Shown here piece by piece: positions 24,258 to 32,361 of a stretch of 47,406 nucleotides of DNA. The position numbers were made by a program, and so were the translations under genes. Every line of letters starts with the position of its first letter. Positions within the stretch are counted from its first letter, which is position 1. A model generated the notes under the pieces. It was not told the DNA's origin, did not search any database, and saw only the letters and a program-made list of their open reading frames with translations. This DNA comes from DATAAZ01 sp036259875 (GTDB lineage: Bacteria; Actinomycetota; Thermoleophilia; Gaiellales; Gaiellaceae), in assembly GCA_036259875.1 (NCBI GenBank), contig DATAAZ010000017.1, forward strand, positions 1-47,406, given 5' to 3'.

Positions 24258-26708
24258 GTGGAGCGGTACGAGCCAGCGAAGATCGAGCGCAAGTGGCAGG
24301 ACGTCTGGCGGCGCGCGCGCGCGTTCAACGTCCCGGACCCCGGAGAGCCGGGCGCGCCCGAGCGAGGCGCGAAAACGTACGTGCTCGAGATGCTCCCGTA
24401 TCCGTCCGGCGAGCTCCACATGGGGCACGTTCGGAACTACATGCTGGGCGAGGTCGTCGCCCACTTTCGCCGCCGCAACGGCTACGCCGTCCTGCGGCCG
24501 ATGGGGTTCGACGCCTTCGGCCTCCCAGCGGAGAACGCCGCGATCAGCGAGGGCGGACATCCCCGTGAGGTGACGGAGCGCAACATCGCCGCGATCCGCC
24601 GTCAGATGGAGCGGATGGGCTGGGCAATCGACTGGGACCGGGTCCTCGCGACGCACGAGCCGGAGTACTACCGCTGGACGCAGTGGCTCTTCCTCCGTTT
24701 CCTGGAGCGCGGGCTCGCGTACCGGAAGGAGGCGCCCGTCAAGTGGTGCCCGAACGACCAGACCGTGCTCGCGAACGAGCAGGTGATCGACGGACGGTGC
24801 GAGCGCTGCGGCGCCGAGGTCGAGGCGAAGAGCCTCGAGCAGTGGTTCTTCCGGATCACCGCGTACGCGGCCGCGCTCCTCGAGGAGATGGAGCTGCTCG
24901 AGTCCTGGCCCGAGCGCGTCCTCACCATGCAGCGAAACTGGATCGGCCGCTCGCAGGGCGCCGAGATCCTCTTCCGCGTCGACGGCCTCGACGCGGACGT
25001 CCCCGTGTTCACCACGCGCGCGGACACGCTCTTCGGCGCGACGTTCTTCGTGCTTGCGCCCGAGCACCCGCTCGTCCCGCAGCTCGTCGAGGGGAGCGAG
25101 CGCGAGGCCGAGGTCATGGACTACGTGCGCCACGCGGCGGCGCGCTCCGCGGTCGAGCGGGAGGAAAAGGAGAAGGACGGCGTCTTCACGGGCCGTCGTC
25201 TCGTCAACCCCGCCACGGGGGAGCCGATTCCGATCTGGGTTGCGGACTACGTGCTCATGGAGTACGGGACGGGCGCGATCATGGGCGTGCCCGCGCACGA
25301 CGAGCGCGACTTCGCGTTCGCCGAGCGGTACGGGCTTCCCGTTAGGACGGTCGTCGCGCCCGCGGGCGCGGACGCACCGCCCGCCGAGGGCGCGTTCGCC
25401 GCGCACACCGATCGCGAAGTGCTCGTCAACTCGGGCCGGTTTTCCGGGCTACCCGCACCCGAGGGGAAGCGGGCGATTGTCGAGTGGCTCCAAAGCAAGG
25501 GGCGCGGCGCGTTCGCCGTCGGCTACCGCCTTCGCGACTGGCTCCTCTCTCGGCAGCGCTACTGGGGCTGTCCGATCCCGGTCGTCCACTGCGAGCGGTG
25601 CGGAATCGTCCCGGTCCCGGACGACGAGCTCCCCGTCCTTCTGCCCGAGGTCGACGAGTACCTGCCGAAGGGCCGCTCGCCCCTCGCTACCGCGGAGGAC
25701 TGGGTGCGCGTCCCTTGCCCCTCGTGCGGCGAGGAGGCGCGCCGGGAAACGGACACGATGGACACCTTCGTCGACTCGTCGTGGTACTTCATCCGCTACG
25801 CAGACGCGCGGAACGACCGGGCGCCGTTCGACCGGGCGGTCGCCGACTACTGGCTTCCGGTCAACCAGTACATCGGCGGCATCGAGCACGCGATTCTCCA
25901 CCTGCTCTACGCGCGCTTCTTCACGAAGGTGATGCACGAGCTCGGGCTCGTCGGCTTCCGCGAGCCCTTCGCCCGCCTCTTCACGCAGGGGATGCTCCAC
26001 TACCAGGGCGCGAAGATGTCCAAGTCGAAGGGGAACGTGATCGTCCCCGACGAGTACGTCGAGCGCTACGGGGCGGATGCGGCCCGGATGTACCTCCTTT
26101 TCATCGGCCCCGTCGAGCAGGACGCGGAGTGGCAGGACGCCGGGTTCGAAGGGATCGTGCGCTTCCTGCACCGGCTGTGGCGCGTCGTGCTGGAGCAATC
26201 GGCGTCCGAGCCGACGCCGCGCCGCGACAGCCAGCCGCGTACCGCGCTCGCACAGAAGGCGCACGAGACGATCGCCAAGGTGACCGACGACATCGGCCGC
26301 CGCTTCGCGCTCAACACGCCGATTGCGGCCGTCATGGAGCTCGTGAACGAGATCGGCCGCCGCCCGCACGACCCTGCGGCGCGCTTCGCCGCCGAGACGG
26401 CCGTCTCGCTGATCCAGCCGTACGCCGCGCACGTGGCCGAGGAGCTCTGGGAGCGGCTCGGCCACTCACGCCTCTGGGAGGCGCCCTGGCCGCAGGCGGA
26501 TCCCGAGCTGCTCGAGCGGGAGACGTTCGAGCTCGTCGTCCAGGTGAACGGACGTGTGCGCGCACGCGCCGAGGTTCCCGTCGGGCTCTCGGACGACGAG
26601 CTGGTCGCGCGCGCGAAAGAGCTGCCTCGCGTCCGCGCTCACCTGGACGGCAAGGAGGTCAGGAAGGCGGTCGTCGTCCCCGGGAAGCTCGTCAACCTCG
26701 TCGTCTAG
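24258..26708 (+). CDS. leuS: Leucine--tRNA ligase
   Basis: 816 residues from GTG 24258, which gives the family N-terminus VERYEPAKIERKWQDVW and has GGAG 5 nt upstream. An in-frame GTG at 24231 sits directly on the attenuator U-tract and adds nine atypical residues. Motifs: HIGH as MLPYPSGELHMGHVRNYMLG, KMSKS as GAKMSKSKGNV, an editing domain (TRADTLFGATFFVLAPEHPL, YGTGAIMGVPAHDERD) and the zinc-type inserts CERCG and CPSCG. The enzyme charges tRNA-Leu. The leader peptide and terminator upstream suggest control by leucyl-tRNA supply. Confidence 0.97.
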   Translation: MERYEPAKIERKWQDVWRRARAFNVPDPGEPGAPERGAKTYVLEMLPYPSGELHMGHVRNYMLGEVVAHFRRRNGYAVLRPMGFDAFGLPAENAAISEGGHPREVTERNIAAIRRQMERMGWAIDWDRVLATHEPEYYRWTQWLFLRFLERGLAYRKEAPVKWCPNDQTVLANEQVIDGRCERCGAEVEAKSLEQWFFRITAYAAALLEEMELLESWPERVLTMQRNWIGRSQGAEILFRVDGLDADVPVFTTRADTLFGATFFVLAPEHPLVPQLVEGSEREAEVMDYVRHAAARSAVEREEKEKDGVFTGRRLVNPATGEPIPIWVADYVLMEYGTGAIMGVPAHDERDFAFAERYGLPVRTVVAPAGADAPPAEGAFAAHTDREVLVNSGRFSGLPAPEGKRAIVEWLQSKGRGAFAVGYRLRDWLLSRQRYWGCPIPVVHCERCGIVPVPDDELPVLLPEVDEYLPKGRSPLATAEDWVRVPCPSCGEEARRETDTMDTFVDSSWYFIRYADARNDRAPFDRAVADYWLPVNQYIGGIEHAILHLLYARFFTKVMHELGLVGFREPFARLFTQGMLHYQGAKMSKSKGNVIVPDEYVERYGADAARMYLLFIGPVEQDAEWQDAGFEGIVRFLHRLWRVVLEQSASEPTPRRDSQPRTALAQKAHETIAKVTDDIGRRFALNTPIAAVMELVNEIGRRPHDPAARFAAETAVSLIQPYAAHVAEELWERLGHSRLWEAPWPQADPELLERETFELVVQVNGRVRARAEVPVGLSDDELVARAKELPRVRAHLDGKEVRKAVVVPGKLVNLVV

Positions 26709-26735
26709 CGCGACGCCCGGGACGGAGGCGCTCGT

Positions 26736-27875
26736 GTGACCCTCGCCGACGTCCTCGTTCTCGCCTGGGTCGCGCTCCTCGCCACGTCGGGGTTCTTCCG
26801 CGGCTTCACCGCCCAGGCGCTCTCGTTCGTCGGCGTCGTGGCCGGCTTGCTCGTCGGTGCTTGGGCCGGCCCGCACATCGTGCCGGGCGGTGAGTCGTCT
26901 CCGTGGGTGTTGCTCGCGAGCCTCGTGGGCGCGGCCGTTGGCGCGATCGGCTTCGGCGTCGCGGCGGTCCCGATCGCGGCCGGCGCGCAGACGTTCGTGT
27001 CGCGCCGACCGGCGCTCCGCGCCGCCGATCGCGTCGCCGGTGCTGCGGCCGGCGCGCTGGTCGCACTCGCGCTCGCGTGGGTCGCCGCCGTTCTCTTCCT
27101 CCACCAGTCGGCGCTCGGCCTCCGCGGGGTCGTCCAGCGGTCGGCGATTCTCCCCGGGCTCGTCGCCGCCGTCCCGCCGGAGCCGCTGCTCCGGGCGCTG
27201 GAGCGGTTCGACCCGTTTCCGATCCTCCCGGAGCTCGCGCCGCGCGCGCTCCCCCCGCCGGATCCGTCCGTGCTTCGCAACGCAAGCACGCGGGCGGCCG
27301 GGGCGAGCGTCGTCAAGGTCGAGGGAACGTCGTGCGGGCTCGCCGTCCAGGGATCCGGGTGGGTCGTCCGCGAGGGAATCGTGGCGACCAACGTGCACGT
27401 CGTCTCGGGCCAGGAGGACACGCGCGTCCTCGCCCTGAACGGGGAGACGCGCACCGCGACGGTCGTCTACGTCGACCGCACGAACGACGTCGCGCTCCTC
27501 CGCGTCCCCGGACTGCGGGCGCCGCCGCTCGGGGTGGACGGGTCGGGTCGCTTCCCGCGGCCCGTCGCGCTGCTCGGGTACCCGCGGGACGGGTCGCTCG
27601 TCGCCGTCGCGGGGACGGCGGGGTCACCTCGGATGGTGTTGGCCCCTGATGCCTACGAGCGGGGGATCCGGCCGCGGCGCGTCGTGCCGCTTCGCGGCGC
27701 GGTCGAACCCGGGGAGAGCGGCGGCCCCGTCGTCGATCGGTCCGGACGCGTGATCGCGATGATCTTCGGCGGGGCGCGGCGCGGCTCGGGGGGTTTCGCG
27801 GTTCCCGTCGACCTCGTGACGCGCGCGCTCGCTCGGCCCCTGCGCCCCGGGGGCCCGGGGCCCTGCGTGGGCTGA
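26736..27875 (+). CDS. MarP-like membrane serine protease (CvpA + trypsin-like)
   Basis: 379 residues. The N-terminal CvpA/colicin-V-production-type region has about four TM segments (1-125). After a proline-rich linker a chymotrypsin-like domain follows, with catalytic H221 (ATNVHVVSG), D251 (RTNDVALL) and S328 (GESGGPVV). C200 and C377, the latter three residues from the end, match in position the disulfide that stabilises mycobacterial MarP. That protease is periplasmic and is needed for acid and oxidative stress resistance. The protease domain should face outside. GTG start 27 nt after leuS. Substrate unknown. Confidence 0.87.
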   Translation: MTLADVLVLAWVALLATSGFFRGFTAQALSFVGVVAGLLVGAWAGPHIVPGGESSPWVLLASLVGAAVGAIGFGVAAVPIAAGAQTFVSRRPALRAADRVAGAAAGALVALALAWVAAVLFLHQSALGLRGVVQRSAILPGLVAAVPPEPLLRALERFDPFPILPELAPRALPPPDPSVLRNASTRAAGASVVKVEGTSCGLAVQGSGWVVREGIVATNVHVVSGQEDTRVLALNGETRTATVVYVDRTNDVALLRVPGLRAPPLGVDGSGRFPRPVALLGYPRDGSLVAVAGTAGSPRMVLAPDAYERGIRPRRVVPLRGAVEPGESGGPVVDRSGRVIAMIFGGARRGSGGFAVPVDLVTRALARPLRPGGPGPCVG

Positions 27876-27971
27876 CGCCCGGCCGGGCGCCTCTTCTCAC
27901 AGATTTGGGGCGCCTTCGCTCCAAACGTGCGTGTTCCATGCGACATTCGTTGTCAAGTTGAAAACGTGGAG

Positions 27972-28577
27972 ATGCCCGAGGTCTCGCGCCGTCGCGCGCT
28001 CGCGTATGCCGTTGTGCTTCTTGTCTTGCTGTTTGTCGCAGGGCGGTTCGTCGTTCGGAACGCCGATCCGTCGGGCGCCGACGCGCGCAGACCGGTACGG
28101 AGTGCGGCGCTCGTGGCGGAGGACGCGCCGGCCCCGCGCGTCGTCGTCCACGTCGTCGGCGCGGTCCGCCGACCGGGCCTCTACCGCCTCGCCGAGGGGA
28201 GCCGTGTAGACGACGCGATCAGGCGCGCCGGCGGTGCGAAAGCGAAGGCGGCGCTCCAGCTCGTGAACCTTGCAGCGCCGGTCGCGGACGGTCAACAGGT
28301 CATCGTGCCCGCGCGTGGGGCGGAGGCGACTGCCCTGCCGGGCGCAGGCGCGTCAGCCGCAGGCGGCGCCGTGGCCAGCGCCGCCGGGCGCGTTCGGCTG
28401 AACACGGCGACGCTGGAACAGCTCGACGCGCTCCCGGGGATCGGGCCCGTGACCGCGCAGAAGATCCTCGACTACCGCGAGCGGAAGGGCGCGTTCTCGT
28501 CGGTCGACGAACTCGACGCGGTGCCGGGCATCGGGCCGACGCGGCTTGCCGAGCTCAAGGAGCTGGTCGACCTCTGA
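27972..28577 (+). CDS. comEA: Competence protein ComEA (DNA receptor)
   Basis: 201 residues from ATG 27972; GTG 27966 is in frame as an alternative. One N-terminal TM (ALAYAVVLLVLLFVAGRFVV), an SLBB domain (VHVVGAVRRPGLYRLAEGSRVDDAIRRAGG) and two C-terminal helix-hairpin-helix motifs (LDALPGIGPVTAQKIL and LDAVPGIGPTRLAELK). It binds incoming double-stranded DNA at the membrane and hands it to ComEC. The 96-bp gap after the MarP-like gene holds a GCCCGGCCGGGC palindrome that may terminate the upstream transcript. Confidence 0.93.
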   Translation: MPEVSRRRALAYAVVLLVLLFVAGRFVVRNADPSGADARRPVRSAALVAEDAPAPRVVVHVVGAVRRPGLYRLAEGSRVDDAIRRAGGAKAKAALQLVNLAAPVADGQQVIVPARGAEATALPGAGASAAGGAVASAAGRVRLNTATLEQLDALPGIGPVTAQKILDYRERKGAFSSVDELDAVPGIGPTRLAELKELVDL

Positions 28578-30865
28578 GGCGGCGTCTGCCGGCGGTTCCC
28601 GGCCCGCACGTCGTGGCGTTCGCCGGGTGCGCCGGTCTTGCGACGGCGATCGCCGTCCGCGCGTCCGCGCCCTGGCTCGGCCTCGCGGCCGGAGTTGCTT
28701 CGCTCGTCGCGACCGCGCTCGGACGCCGCCGGGCGCTCGCGCTCGCGGCCGCGTTCGCGACCGCCGGCCTCTGGTGGGGAAGCGTTCGGCTGGAGGCGCT
28801 GGACGCGAGCATCCTCACTTCGGCGCTTGGTCGCACCGAGCTCGCCCTCGTCGACGTGACGGGACCGGCGCGCCGCAGCGAGTTCGCGCTTCGCGTGCCC
28901 GTCCGCGTTCGCCGCTTCGGCGACCTCGTCGTCGGCGAGCCCGCCCGCCTCGAGCTTCCGCGGGGCCGGGCGCCCCCGCAGGGCGCCGTGCTCGAGCTGG
29001 TCGCCACGGCGATGCGCCCGCGGCCCGCGGAGGGCGACGGCTCCTTCGACGAGCGCGAGTACCTCCGCCGCCAGGGCGTCCACGTCGTCCTGCGTGCCGG
29101 CTGGTTCCGCGAGATCGGTCGGCGCGACGGATTGCCGGGCCTCGCCGATGCGTTGCGCAGCCGGCTCGAGCGGACGATCGCTCCCGGCCTCGAGGGCGAG
29201 CGGCGGGCGCTCGTCGCCGGCGTCGTCCTCGGCGAGGAGGAGGGGCTCTCGACCGAGCTCCGCGACCGGTTCCGGGCGTCCGGGCTCTACCACCTCCTTG
29301 CCGTCTCGGGCCAGAACGTCGCCTACGTCGTCTTCGGCGCACTCCTCCTCGCCTGGCTCCTCGGCGTGCCCCGGTGGGCGGGCCACCTGGCGGCGCTGCT
29401 CGCCGTCGGCGGGTACGTCGCCGCCGTCGGCTGGCAGCCGTCGGTCGTCCGTGCCGGCGTCGCCGGCTCTCTCGCGTCGCTCGCGTGGCTCGCGGCGCGC
29501 CCGTCGGATCGCTGGTACTTCCTCCTGGTCGGCGCCGCGGTCCTGCTCGCGGTGAACCCGTACGCCCTGCTCGAGCCGGGCTTCCAGCTCTCGTTCGCCG
29601 CCGTGGGCGCCATCTTCCTCCTCGTCCCGCGCCTCGATCGCCGGCTGGAGGGGTACCCGCTGCCGAGGCGGCTCGCAGACGTCGTGGCGCTCTCGCTCGC
29701 GTGCGGGCTCGCGACCGCGCCGATCCTCTGGCTGCACTTCGGCGCGGTACCCGTCTTCTCGGTCGTCGCGAATGCGCTCGCGGCACCCGTAGTCGCGCCG
29801 CTCCTCGGCATTGCGCTCGCGTCCGCGGCGCTCGCGCCGGTGCTCCCGGGCGCAGCGCTCGCCCTTGCATGGGTGAACGGCTGGCTCGCCGCGTGGCTCG
29901 CCTGGTGTGCGCGGGCGGTGGGTGGGCTCCCGCATGCGGAGATAGCGTCGTTCCACGCTCTCGGCGCTGTCGCGGCCGTCGCCGCGCTCGCCTTCGTCGC
30001 GGTGCGGCTGCGAGCGCCGCGCCGGCGGAGAGCCGCGGCGCTCGTCGGGATCGCAGCCGCGCTCGTGGTCGGCTGGCGTACGTGGACGGCGAGCTCAACC
30101 GACCCGGCGCCGCCGCCGACCGGGCTCCGCGTCACGTTCCTGGACGTTGGCCAAGGCGACGCGGTTCTCCTCGAGGTTTCGGAGGGAGCGATCCTCGTCG
30201 ACCAGGGTCCGCCCGAGGGCAACGCCGCCGACCAGCTCGCGGCACTGGGCGTTCGCCGGCTCGCGGCGGTCGTGCTCACGCATCCGCAGCGCGACCACGT
30301 CGGCGGGGCCGCCGAGGTGCTCGCCGAGCTCGAGGTGGGATCCGTGCTCGACCCGGCGATCCCGAGCGAGAGCAGCGACGAGCGGGAGGCGCTGCGCACC
30401 GCCCGCCGCCGAGGCGTGCGCGTCGTCGTCACACGCGCGGGCCAGGCGTATCGCCTCGGGCGCCTCCGGGTTCGCGTCTTGTGGCCGGACGGCCGCGCGC
30501 CGCCGGGCGACGATCCGAACAACCACGCGATCGTGCTCCTCGCGTCGTACGGTTCGGTCGACGTTCTGCTGACCGCGGATGCCGAGTCGAACGTCACGCT
30601 TCCCGTGCGCCCGCCTCCGGTCGAGGTTCTCAAGGTCGCTCATCACGGCTCGGCCGACGCCGGGCTTCCGGAACTCCTCGCCCGAACCCGTCCTCGTGCG
30701 GCCGTCATCTCGGTCGGCGCGCGAAACGACTACGGGCATCCCGCGCCCTCCACGCTCGCCGCGCTCGCGGAGCCATCGAATCTCGAACTCTTTCGCACCG
30801 ACGAAGACGGGCGAATCGTGATCGAGACCGACGGTGACAGGCTCTCGGTCCGGGAGGAACGGTGA
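28574..30865 (+). CDS. comEC: Competence protein ComEC (DNA uptake channel)
   Basis: 763 residues if started at CTG 28574, 750 from GTG 28613. Parts in order: N-terminal DUF4131 region; the multi-TM competence domain with LYHLLAVSGQNVAYVVFGALLL; and a C-terminal metallo-beta-lactamase-like domain with FLDVGQGDAVLLE, LTHPQRDHVGG and KVAHHGS. It moves single-stranded DNA across the membrane. The CTG overlaps the comEA stop (CTGA) and has AAGGAG 11 nt upstream, whereas GTG 28613 has no ribosome binding site. The extra 13 residues (RRRLPAVPGPHVV) look like a normal positive start before the first TM. Confidence 0.92.
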   Translation: MRRRLPAVPGPHVVAFAGCAGLATAIAVRASAPWLGLAAGVASLVATALGRRRALALAAAFATAGLWWGSVRLEALDASILTSALGRTELALVDVTGPARRSEFALRVPVRVRRFGDLVVGEPARLELPRGRAPPQGAVLELVATAMRPRPAEGDGSFDEREYLRRQGVHVVLRAGWFREIGRRDGLPGLADALRSRLERTIAPGLEGERRALVAGVVLGEEEGLSTELRDRFRASGLYHLLAVSGQNVAYVVFGALLLAWLLGVPRWAGHLAALLAVGGYVAAVGWQPSVVRAGVAGSLASLAWLAARPSDRWYFLLVGAAVLLAVNPYALLEPGFQLSFAAVGAIFLLVPRLDRRLEGYPLPRRLADVVALSLACGLATAPILWLHFGAVPVFSVVANALAAPVVAPLLGIALASAALAPVLPGAALALAWVNGWLAAWLAWCARAVGGLPHAEIASFHALGAVAAVAALAFVAVRLRAPRRRRAAALVGIAAALVVGWRTWTASSTDPAPPPTGLRVTFLDVGQGDAVLLEVSEGAILVDQGPPEGNAADQLAALGVRRLAAVVLTHPQRDHVGGAAEVLAELEVGSVLDPAIPSESSDEREALRTARRRGVRVVVTRAGQAYRLGRLRVRVLWPDGRAPPGDDPNNHAIVLLASYGSVDVLLTADAESNVTLPVRPPPVEVLKVAHHGSADAGLPELLARTRPRAAVISVGARNDYGHPAPSTLAALAEPSNLELFRTDEDGRIVIETDGDRLSVREER

Positions 30866-30866
30866 C

Positions 30867-30872
30867 TATCCT
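30867..30872 (+). promoter_or_regulatory. holA: -10 box TATCCT for holA (leaderless)
   Basis: TATCCT begins 2 nt after the comEC stop and ends 6 nt before the GTG of holA, so holA has its own leaderless transcript. Confidence 0.55.
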
Positions 30873-30878
30873 CGCGAC

Positions 30879-31859
30879 GTGGCGAGCGACCCGCTTCGAA
30901 GCGTCTACTTACTCCTGGGGACGGATCGCCCCAAGGTCGGTCGGGCGCTCGGGCGACTCCGTGCGCGTTTCCCGACCGAGTCCGTGACCGTGCTCGCGAC
31001 CGAGTCCGCGACCGGGCCGGATGCCGTTGCCGCCTGCAACTCCCTGGGCCTCTTCGGCGAGGAGGGCGCGCAGCTCGTTCTCGTCGAAGGGGTGGAGCGC
31101 TGGCGCACCGAGGATGCCGAGGCGGTCGTCGAGTACCTGGACGATCCGGCCCCGGCCAGCGTGCTCGCGCTCGTCGCGGAGGGCGCGCTACGGAACGAAG
31201 GCCTCGTCCGCGCCTGCGAGCGCGCCGGGCATGTGCTCCGGTTCGACGTGCCGAAGCCACGCGACCCGTCCGTGTGGGTCCGCGCCGAGTTCGAGCGCCT
31301 CGGCGCCCGCGTGGACGCGGACGCGGCTCGGGCGCTCGTGGAGATCGTCGGCGGCGACGTGCTCGAGCTTGCGGCGGAGATCGAGAAGCTCGCGACGTGG
31401 GCGGGGGGAGAAGTGATTTCCCGGCGCGCCGTCGAGGCGCTCGCGGTCGGCTCGGGCGAGACGTTCGTCTGGGCGCTCACGGACGCGTGGGGGAGCCGCG
31501 ACGTCCGGGCGGTCCTGCATGCGTGCGAGGCCCTGCGCGCGCAGGGAAAGGACCCGTTCGGGATCGCGATCGCGCTCGCCTCGTACGTGAGCCGCGTGCG
31601 CGCTGCTCAGGCGCTCGCCGACGAGGGTCTCCCGACGGCAGACGTCGCGAAGCGGCTGCGCATCAAGGAGTATCCGGCGCGGAAGGCGCTCGACCATGCG
31701 AAGCGGTATTCACGCGAGGAGCTCGACGACGCCGTCATCCGGCTGGCGGAGCTCGACGCCGCCCTGAAGGGCGCCAGCCGCTTGGCTGGGGAGCTGGAGC
31801 TCGACCGCGCGCTCGTCGACGTGACGCGCGCCCGCGAGCGCGTCGAGGCGCGAGCCTAG
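30879..31859 (+). CDS. holA: DNA polymerase III delta subunit
   Basis: 326 residues from GTG 30879. Clamp-loader subunit that opens the beta clamp. The N-terminus (LRSVYLLLGTDRPKVGRALGRL), the acidic middle (EDAEAVVEYLDDPAPASVLALVAEG) and the C-terminal collar helices (LRIKEYPARKALDHAKRYSREELDDAVIRLAELDAALKG) match HolA. The start is set by the -10 box; an in-frame start further upstream lies inside comEC. Convergent with rpsT, with which it shares a CTAG at the two stops. Confidence 0.93.
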   Translation: MASDPLRSVYLLLGTDRPKVGRALGRLRARFPTESVTVLATESATGPDAVAACNSLGLFGEEGAQLVLVEGVERWRTEDAEAVVEYLDDPAPASVLALVAEGALRNEGLVRACERAGHVLRFDVPKPRDPSVWVRAEFERLGARVDADAARALVEIVGGDVLELAAEIEKLATWAGGEVISRRAVEALAVGSGETFVWALTDAWGSRDVRAVLHACEALRAQGKDPFGIAIALASYVSRVRAAQALADEGLPTADVAKRLRIKEYPARKALDHAKRYSREELDDAVIRLAELDAALKGASRLAGELELDRALVDVTRARERVEARA

Positions 31860-32128
31860 CCGTCTGAGCGCGAGCCGGACGCGAGCCGGGCCGCCTGCGC
31901 CTTCTTCCGCGCGGCCTTGTTCGGGTGGATCGCACCGCGGGCCGCCGCCTTGTCGAGCCAGCGGACGAGCGCTCGGTGCTCCTCGGCGACGCGCTCGGCG
32001 TCCCCGTCGTCGGCGGCGTGCTCGAGGCGCTTGAAGAGCGTCTTCGCCGTCGAGCGCCAGCGCAGGTTCTCCGCCCGCTGGCGGGCGGCAATGCGGACAC
32101 GACGTTCTTGCTGCTTGATGTTCGGCAT
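31856..32128 (-). CDS. rpsT: Small ribosomal subunit protein bS20
   Basis: 90 residues from ATG 32128 (MPNIKQQERRVRIAARQRAENL), the invariant bS20 start. The body ends with RGAIHPNKAARKKAQAARLA. The open frame extends upstream but that part is not bS20-like. Binds 16S rRNA early in 30S assembly. The holA/rpsT convergent arrangement is widespread. No clear Shine-Dalgarno; the sequence before the ATG is CTTCCCTCG. Confidence 0.96.
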   Translation of the reverse strand: MPNIKQQERRVRIAARQRAENLRWRSTAKTLFKRLEHAADDGDAERVAEEHRALVRWLDKAAARGAIHPNKAARKKAQAARLASGSRSDG

Positions 32129-32163
32129 CGAGGGAAGCCGCCGGCAGCGCCGGCGACCCAACG

Positions 32164-32169
32164 ATCGTA
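32164..32169 (-). promoter_or_regulatory. rpsT: -10 box TACGAT for rpsT
   Basis: TACGAT on the minus strand 35 nt before the rpsT ATG gives a leader of about 28 nt, one of the few non-leaderless layouts here. Confidence 0.45.
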
Positions 32170-32204
32170 CCAGCGAGCGAAACCGAACCGAGCTCAGTGT
32201 GGGG

Positions 32205-32307
32205 TGCCCCCGGGGACTCACTAAGGTTCCGCTCGCGGTCGTGCGCACGGCTGCGGGGCGCCCGCGTGGTGCGCCCTACATGGCGAATCCGTAGCCGAGG
32301 TGTGCCG
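32205..32307 (-). repeat. Diverged copy D of the interspersed GC-rich element
   Basis: Read on the minus strand: CGGCACAC (32307-32300), then GGAACC (32230-32225), then TCCCCGGGGGCA (32216-32205). These are the three anchors of copies B and C, in the same order and at similar spacing (77 nt from left anchor to GGAACC, against 74 in B). The central TACGCTCG block is not conserved. It lies upstream of rpsT in the direction of rpsT. I call it only as a possible member. Confidence 0.35.
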
Positions 32308-32349
32308 AATCGCAGTGCGCTGGCGGCGGGCGCCGGAGGGGCCGCTCTC

Positions 32350-32355
32350 TACGAT
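32350..32355 (+). promoter_or_regulatory. murJ: -10 box TACGAT for murJ (leaderless)
   Basis: TACGAT ends 6 nt before ATG 32362. The same hexamer and spacing serve valS. Confidence 0.6.
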
Positions 32356-32361
32356 CCCGCC

